Source of the DNA: DASXMR01 sp036495525
GTDB taxonomy: Bacteria; Actinomycetota; Actinomycetes; Streptosporangiales; Streptosporangiaceae
NCBI GenBank assembly: GCA_036495525.1
Contig: DASXMR010000033.1
Coordinates: 51,928-115,927, forward strand
DNA length: 64,000 nucleotides
Direction of reading: 5' to 3'
Both the position numbers and the translations under genes were made by a program. Shown here in pieces: positions 60,466 through 64,000 of the stretch (within the stretch, counting starts at the first letter, position 1; the number at the start of each line of letters is the position of its first letter). The notes below the pieces were generated by a model that made no database searches, was not told the DNA's origin, and saw only the letters and a program-made list of their open reading frames with translations.

Positions 60466-60666
60466 TCAGGCGCCGACCATGCGCGAGTTCTCCCACGCCT
60501 CGACGTCGGCGAGCCGGTAGCGGACGTGGCGGCCGGCCCGAAAGTAGGGCGGCCCGGTGCGCTTCTTGTTCCAGCCGTAGACGGTCTCGATCGGGACGCC
60601 CTCGCGCTCGGCGAGGGCCTCGGGGCTGAGGTGCGTGGCGTGCTTCTCGCCGTGATGATCAAACAC
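60466..60666 (-). CDS. excisionase-like small helix-turn-helix protein
   Basis: The protein has about 66 residues from GTG 60666 (GAAGGGGCGG before it). A TTG at 60717 would add 17 residues. It has LSPEALAEREGVPIETVYGWNKKRTGPPYFRAGRHVRYRLADVEAWENSRM, the winged-helix excisionase/MerR-like HTH found beside tyrosine integrases. It would bend att DNA and drive excision. The opposite-strand XRE gene shares its control region. Confidence 0.75.
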   Translation of the reverse strand: MFDHHGEKHATHLSPEALAEREGVPIETVYGWNKKRTGPPYFRAGRHVRYRLADVEAWENSRMVGA

Positions 60667-60728
60667 GATGCCGCCCCTTCGACGGTGATTTCCCGCAGAC
60701 TCTGCGGGGGTGGTCAACGTCTATCACG

Positions 60729-60768
60729 GACGGTGGACAACCGTCAAACATGTGCTACGCTGCCGTAG
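60729..60768. promoter_or_regulatory. excisionase/XRE switch region with two dyads and a promoter
   Basis: GACGGT-GGACA-ACCGTC (60729-60745) and CTACG-CTGC-CGTAG (60755-60768) are perfect dyads. A plus-strand promoter fits: TGGACA (60734-60739), 16-bp spacer, TACGCT (60756-60761), with an ATG at 60771, so the transcript would be nearly leaderless. The first dyad covers the -35 and the second covers the -10, as for an autoregulated repressor. Confidence 0.55.
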
Positions 60769-60770
60769 AT

Positions 60771-61307
60771 ATGACGGCAGAATCGGTGAGTGACGTGCTG
60801 GCCCGTAGGGTGCGCGAGGTGCGCAAGAAGCGCAACTGGACGCCATCTGACTTGGCCAGACGATGCGAGGCGCTAGGCGCTGAGAAGCTCACCGAGAACG
60901 CTGTCGAGAACATCGAGAGCGGCCGGCGGCAGGGCGGCAGGCGCCGCCGGGAGATCACCGTCGATGAGCTGTTCGTCCTGGCCTACGCGCTCGACGTGGC
61001 GCCGATCAGCCTGCTGGTGCCCATCGATGACCCGCCAGACGGCTACGACGTAGCCACGCAGCGCGGCTTTATCCAGGTCACGCCGTCAGCCAGTTCGGCT
61101 TATCCCAACGTCCGCGCCTGGATCGCTGGCGCGCTCGCATTCGACAGGCAGGACGCGCGGCTCTACTACGCCGAGCAGCCGCTAGAGGGCTGGCAGCCGC
61201 CGCGCCCAGCTGCAGAGCAGGTCGAGCAGCACGGCACGCGCACCGATCTGGCACGGCAGCTCTGGCTCTGGCCCGGCCAGCACCCGGACAGCAAGCCGAA
61301 GGACTGA
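60771..61307 (+). CDS. XRE-type element regulator
   Basis: This protein of about 178 residues starts at ATG 60771. The N-terminal HTH (LARRVREVRKKRNWTPSDLARRCEALGAEKLTENAVENIESGRR) is followed by a basic patch and an Asp/Pro-rich domain. It lies between the excisionase-like gene and the integrase and is likely the repressor that controls excision and transfer. Its gene ends 3 bp before the integrase start. Confidence 0.78.
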   Translation: MTAESVSDVLARRVREVRKKRNWTPSDLARRCEALGAEKLTENAVENIESGRRQGGRRRREITVDELFVLAYALDVAPISLLVPIDDPPDGYDVATQRGFIQVTPSASSAYPNVRAWIAGALAFDRQDARLYYAEQPLEGWQPPRPAAEQVEQHGTRTDLARQLWLWPGQHPDSKPKD

Positions 61308-61310
61308 GCC

Positions 61311-62519
61311 GTGGGGCACATCGAAGACCGCTGGAGGCGCGCCGGGCGCAAGGGCACCGGTCGTCGCTGGCGGGTGCGCTACCTGGACCCGGCCGGGCGC
61401 GAGCGCAGCCGCAGCTTTGACCGCAAGGTGGACGCAGAGCGGTTCCTGGTGCAGGTCGCCGCGGAGGTGCAGCGCGGTACGTGGATCGACCCGGCGAAGG
61501 CACGCACGACGCTGCGGCGGCAGGCCGCCGACCGGCTTGAGGGCTATCACCGGGACTCATCGCGCGCCGAGAAGATACGCCAGCACCTGGACCTGCACAT
61601 ACTGCCGGCGCTCGGCGACTACACACTCGGCCAGCTGGCGCAGCGGCCGAGCCTGATCAGCCAGTTCATGGCATCGCTTCCGATGTCGGCCGGGAGCGCC
61701 GAGCAGGTGTACATCACGCTGGCGTCCATCCTTGACGCGGCAGTCGATGACGGCCTGATCGCGCGTAACCCGGCGAAGGCGCAGACGGTGAAGCGGCCGC
61801 GGGCGCCGAAGCGGAAGGTTGTTCCCTGGACGGCCGGCCAGGTCGCCGAGATGCGCGAGGGCATGCCGACATGCTGGCGGGCCGCGATCGACTGCGGCAG
61901 CGGGCTCGGGCTCCGCGGCGGCGAGATCTTCGGCCTGGGGCCGGATGAGGTCGACTTCCTGCGGCGCACCGTGCACGTGGGCAGGCAGATCAAGCGGATG
62001 GGCGGCCGGGTCTGGTTCGCGGCGCCGAAGGGCGGCCGTGACCGTGACGTGCCGCTCCCCCAGCCTGTCGCGCTGCGGCTGTCGTCGCATATCGCCGAGT
62101 TCCCGCCGGTCCCGGTGACCCTGCCGTGGCATGAGCCGGGCAACGAGCGACGCCACGGCAGGCCGGTGACAGTCGAGCTGATGTTCGCCTCGCGGCAGCG
62201 CGGCGCGATTAACCCGAGCACGTTCAACACCACGGCCTGGCGCCCGGCGCGGCGCGCGGCCGGGATCGTGGTCAGCGGCCAGGGTTCAGGCGTCGGCTTG
62301 CACGCGCTGCGGCACTACTACGCGAGCGTGCTGCTGGCCGGAGGGGTAGACGTCCGGGCGCTGTCTGAGTACCTCGGCCACCACGATCCGGGTTTCACTC
62401 TGCGTGTCTATGCGCACCTGGTGCCGAGCGCCGAGGGGCGCGCGCTGCGGGCCATCGAGGCGGCGTTCGCTGACGCTGACGGCCCAGTGACGGCCCAGGA
62501 AGGCGGCAACGCGCCATGA
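61311..62519 (+). CDS. tyrosine recombinase integrase
   Basis: The protein has 402 residues from GTG 61311. The N-terminal part contains an AP2-like/arm-binding region (WRVRYLDPAGRERSRSFDRKVDAERFLVQVAAEVQRG) and a SAM-like core-binding domain. The catalytic domain has Arg in GLRGGEIFG (around residue 200), HALRHYY (around residue 330), LGHH and the nucleophile Tyr in LRVYAHL (around residue 366). The 3' end holds two GACGGCCCA arm sites, and its stop lies 18 bp before the right core CGACCAG. Confidence 0.92.
   Translation: MGHIEDRWRRAGRKGTGRRWRVRYLDPAGRERSRSFDRKVDAERFLVQVAAEVQRGTWIDPAKARTTLRRQAADRLEGYHRDSSRAEKIRQHLDLHILPALGDYTLGQLAQRPSLISQFMASLPMSAGSAEQVYITLASILDAAVDDGLIARNPAKAQTVKRPRAPKRKVVPWTAGQVAEMREGMPTCWRAAIDCGSGLGLRGGEIFGLGPDEVDFLRRTVHVGRQIKRMGGRVWFAAPKGGRDRDVPLPQPVALRLSSHIAEFPPVPVTLPWHEPGNERRHGRPVTVELMFASRQRGAINPSTFNTTAWRPARRAAGIVVSGQGSGVGLHALRHYYASVLLAGGVDVRALSEYLGHHDPGFTLRVYAHLVPSAEGRALRAIEAAFADADGPVTAQEGGNAP
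62478..62497. promoter_or_regulatory. right arm-type sites
   Basis: GACGGCCCA lies at 62478-62486 and 62489-62497, 11 bp apart, in the same orientation and spacing as the left pair. Including the preceding T, the two ends share 19 of 21 positions. The sites lie inside the integrase 3' end. Confidence 0.6.
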
Positions 62520-62529
62520 CCTGGGATGA

Positions 62530-62552
62530 CACAACTCCGACCAGTAACGGCC
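62530..62552. repeat. attR: right attachment site
   Basis: CACAACT (62530-62536), CCGACCAGT and AACGGCC correspond to the left site. The 15-bp CACAANTNCGACCAG is shared in 13 positions between the two ends. The core is CGACCAG (62538-62544). The CACAACT arm belongs to the element and the AACGGCC arm to the chromosome. Confidence 0.78.
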
Positions 62553-63110
62553 ATCCTCGACCCGCAGCAGGTCCCTGATCTCGATGGCCGCCGCGGTCAG
62601 CGCGTCGCGGGTCAGGTCGGTGACCGGCGTGACCAGCGCGCCGGGACCGTAGCCCACGGTCATCGCCGCGCGCAGGTCCTGCCGCTGCAGCACGGTGGTT
62701 GCGTGCCCGGCGATCTCGGCGGCCAGGCTGAGGTCGGGCGGATCGGGCAGGTCGTAGCGGAACGCGACCCTGATCCGCCGCCCTTGGCCGGCGATGCCCA
62801 GTACGACCAGACTGCTGCTCGGGTGGAAGCCAAGCAGGTGCGGTACCACGGCGAGCACGCCATCCAGGGTCGAGACCCGGACCCGGCAGTCCCGCCCGGC
62901 TGACTGAGCGCCAGCCGGGCGGGAGGTGTCGTCACGGTGGCGCGGAGAGCTGTCGTCGGCGTCGCGATTAGATGTCATGCCGACATGGTCGAAGCCACCG
63001 CCTGGCCAGGCGAGCTGGCTGTCCCGGCGGCTGTGCACAAACTGCTGTCACGCACATGGCGGTGAACGAGCTTGACGCGCCAGGCCGCCGCGAGCGGCGT
63101 AGCCGGCCTG

Positions 63111-63563
63111 TCAGCGGGCCATGGGCTTGCTGAAGAAGACCCTGGCGAAGCCCTCGTCCTCGGCCCGGTGCGTTTCGCGGTAACCGTGCCTGCGGTAATA
63201 GGCCTGATTGGCGGTCATCGTCTCGTGGGTGTAGAGCCGCAGCTCGGCAACGCCGGCGATGGCGGCCTGCCGTTCGGCCCGGTCGAGCAGGATCGTGCCG
63301 ATGCCGCGGCGCTGCGCGGCCGGATGCACCGCGACGTTCTCGATCAGCAGGTGGCCCGGCCGCTGGCGGAGCACGATCAGGCCGACGATGACGTCATCCT
63401 CGACGGCCACCCAGGTCTGGCGATCGCGGATCACCGCGGCGTAGTCGGCGGTCATCGGGGCCGGCCTGGCGCCGATCGCCGGCACGTAACCGCGGTAGGC
63501 GGCGTCCGCGATAGCCGCCAGCGCCGCGGCGTCGGCCGGCTCGGCCTGGCGGACAAGGACCAC
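63111..63563 (-). CDS. GNAT-family N-acetyltransferase
   Basis: This 150-residue GNAT protein starts at GTG 63563. It has an N-terminal VRQAEPADAAALAAIADAAYRGY, the acetyl-CoA motif A VAVHPAAQRRGIGTILLDRAERQA and the C-terminal YYRRHGYRETHRAEDEGFARVFFSKPM. The substrate is unknown. It lies outside the integrated element, upstream of and in the same direction as the DUF4192 fragment. Confidence 0.83.
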   Translation of the reverse strand: MVLVRQAEPADAAALAAIADAAYRGYVPAIGARPAPMTADYAAVIRDRQTWVAVEDDVIVGLIVLRQRPGHLLIENVAVHPAAQRRGIGTILLDRAERQAAIAGVAELRLYTHETMTANQAYYRRHGYRETHRAEDEGFARVFFSKPMAR

Positions 63564-63701
63564 GCGGCCAGGCTTTCATGCGACGTCACGCTGTCGTGGC
63601 CGGCAGCCTGCCCGGCATGACCGCCGAACCGTCGGCTAACGGCGTAAACGGGCGGGCGGGGACGGTAACGTCGGGTACGGTGGATGCCGGGCGCAGCTAG
63701 C

Positions 63702-63707
63702 TATGAT
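63702..63707 (+). promoter_or_regulatory. candidate -10 box for the glycosyltransferase gene
   Basis: TATGAT is a perfect -10 hexamer. A weak GGTGGA (63679-63684) lies 17 bp upstream. The leader to ATG 63797 would be about 85 nt. Confidence 0.35.
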
Positions 63708-63796
63708 GTAGTTTCTCCTGGTCTGCGCAGTTTATCGGCCTGGCGGCCGCCTGTCATCGCGCACTGACTCAGCCAGATTCGAAAGACGGACTGCAT

Positions 63797-64000
63797 ATGG
63801 CAATGCCAGAGCACCCTGCCGAGATCTACCGGGCCTTGCGGGAAGCTGCTGACACCCCGCAGGTGACGGCTGCGGCGCGGGCGGTGTTTGAGGCGAGTTA
63901 CCCGGATGTGAAGCTGGCCCGGCTGGTGATCGTGATCGCGGCGTTCAACGAGGCCGACAACATCGGCGCGGTGCTGGATGAGATCCCCGCGCAGATCGCC
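63797..64000 (+). CDS. family 2 glycosyltransferase, 5' part only
   Basis: From ATG 63797 the frame reads MAMPEHPAEIYRALREAAD, later LARLVIVIAAFNEADNIGAVLDEIP, the first beta strand and nucleotide-sugar site of GT2 enzymes (AAFNEADNI). The gene is cut by the window edge after 68 codons, so the acceptor, membrane helices and full length are not visible. Confidence 0.75.
   Translation, partial: MAMPEHPAEIYRALREAADTPQVTAAARAVFEASYPDVKLARLVIVIAAFNEADNIGAVLDEIPAQIA

Larger units (their letters stand above)
52229..62544. mobile_element. AICE-like integrated element, about 10.3 kb, in the DUF4192 gene
   Basis: The element runs between two CGACCAG cores. It carries a tyrosine recombinase at the right end, an excisionase-like HTH, an XRE regulator, an FtsK/TraB-type translocase, small spread-type membrane proteins, a DUF3631 ATPase, an HNH nuclease and several unknown genes. 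The gene set matches actinomycete integrative and conjugative elements, which transfer double-stranded DNA through a TraB-like translocase. Unlike the classical examples it interrupts a protein-coding gene rather than a tRNA gene. Confidence 0.85.
62286..62978 (-). pseudogene. N-terminal part of the interrupted DUF4192 gene (chimeric 3' end)
   Basis: From ATG 62978 the minus strand encodes RVRVSTLDGVLAVVPHLLGFHPSSSLVVLGIAGQGRRIRVAFRYDLPD...RVEDGRYWS, the first half of a DUF4192 protein. The true sequence ends at the core (62,538). Beyond it the frame runs through the element in antisense to the integrase, ending at 62286 with an unrelated tail (ELCHPRSWRVAAFLGRHWA...). The missing second half lies at 51,494-52,235. 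Confidence 0.85.

Noticed and set aside
52221..62552. tRNA gene as insertion target
   Set aside because: No tRNA-like sequence is visible at either end. Both flanks are DUF4192 coding sequence.
1..64000. CRISPR array, rRNA or tRNA genes
   Set aside because: No regularly spaced direct repeat array and no recognisable rRNA or tRNA sequence were seen by eye. A tool search could still find a tRNA.

Overview
The window is GC-rich throughout, codes densely on both strands, and uses many GTG and TTG starts. The gene content is actinobacterial: an actinobacterial-type dapD, a rimP-nusA-ylxR-infB-ylxP-rbfA-DHH-truB-ribF-rpsO-pnp-pepR-dapB block, the dxr-rip1-ispG-GNAT order also found in mycobacteria, an XRE/DUF5753 regulator, a DUF4192 gene, a HelD-like helicase, and a methyltransferase/flavoprotein pair of the 10-methyl fatty acid type. 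A member of the Streptosporangiales or a nearby order is plausible, but the sequence does not settle this.

Layout of the chromosomal part. 1-3.4 kb: a c-type cytochrome cut by the window edge, the haem exporter genes ccmA/ccmB and menA (respiration). 3.5-11.7 kb: a VOC protein, an SPFH/NfeD pair, an acyl-CoA synthetase, a HAD hydrolase, a chloramphenicol-phosphotransferase-like kinase, a threonine-dehydratase-like enzyme and a cytochrome P450. 11.8-18.3 kb: a DUF3516 helicase, DUF2277, dapD, a YccF protein, dapB and an M16 peptidase. 18.3-31 kb: the translation and RNA-processing block, all on the minus strand. 31.2-38.1 kb: a ferritin-like pair, the XRE regulator with a divergent small gene, the HelD-like helicase, an unrecognised protein and a GNAT enzyme. 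38.2-43.5 kb: a secreted alpha/beta hydrolase, ispG, rip1-type protease and dxr. 43.6-51.6 kb: two polytopic membrane proteins probably of the glycosyltransferase-C type, the fatty acid methyltransferase/flavoprotein pair, and a glutamate-racemase-like protein.

The main discovery is an integrated element of about 10.3 kb (roughly 52,229-62,544). It interrupts a chromosomal DUF4192 gene: the C-terminal part lies at 51,494-52,235 and the N-terminal part at 62,538-62,978, both on the minus strand. Joining them at a shared 7-bp core (CGACCAG) restores one continuous reading frame of about 391 residues. The core is flanked by short inverted arms, and a pair of GACGGCCCA boxes 11 bp apart is present near both ends in the same orientation. 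This is the layout of core-type and arm-type sites for a tyrosine recombinase, and such an integrase ends 18 bp from the right core.

Inside the element, a plus-strand module (52.4-56.7 kb) encodes an FtsK/TraB-type DNA translocase with small membrane and zinc-motif proteins. A minus-strand module (56.8-60.7 kb) encodes an excisionase-like HTH protein, four genes chained by 4-bp overlaps including a DUF3631 ATPase, an HNH nuclease and a small zinc-finger protein. An XRE regulator and the integrase read out to the right. This resembles an actinomycete integrative and conjugative element (AICE), but it sits in a protein gene rather than a tRNA and has no recognisable classical Rep protein or relaxase. 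To the right lie a GNAT acetyltransferase and the start of a family 2 glycosyltransferase cut by the window edge.
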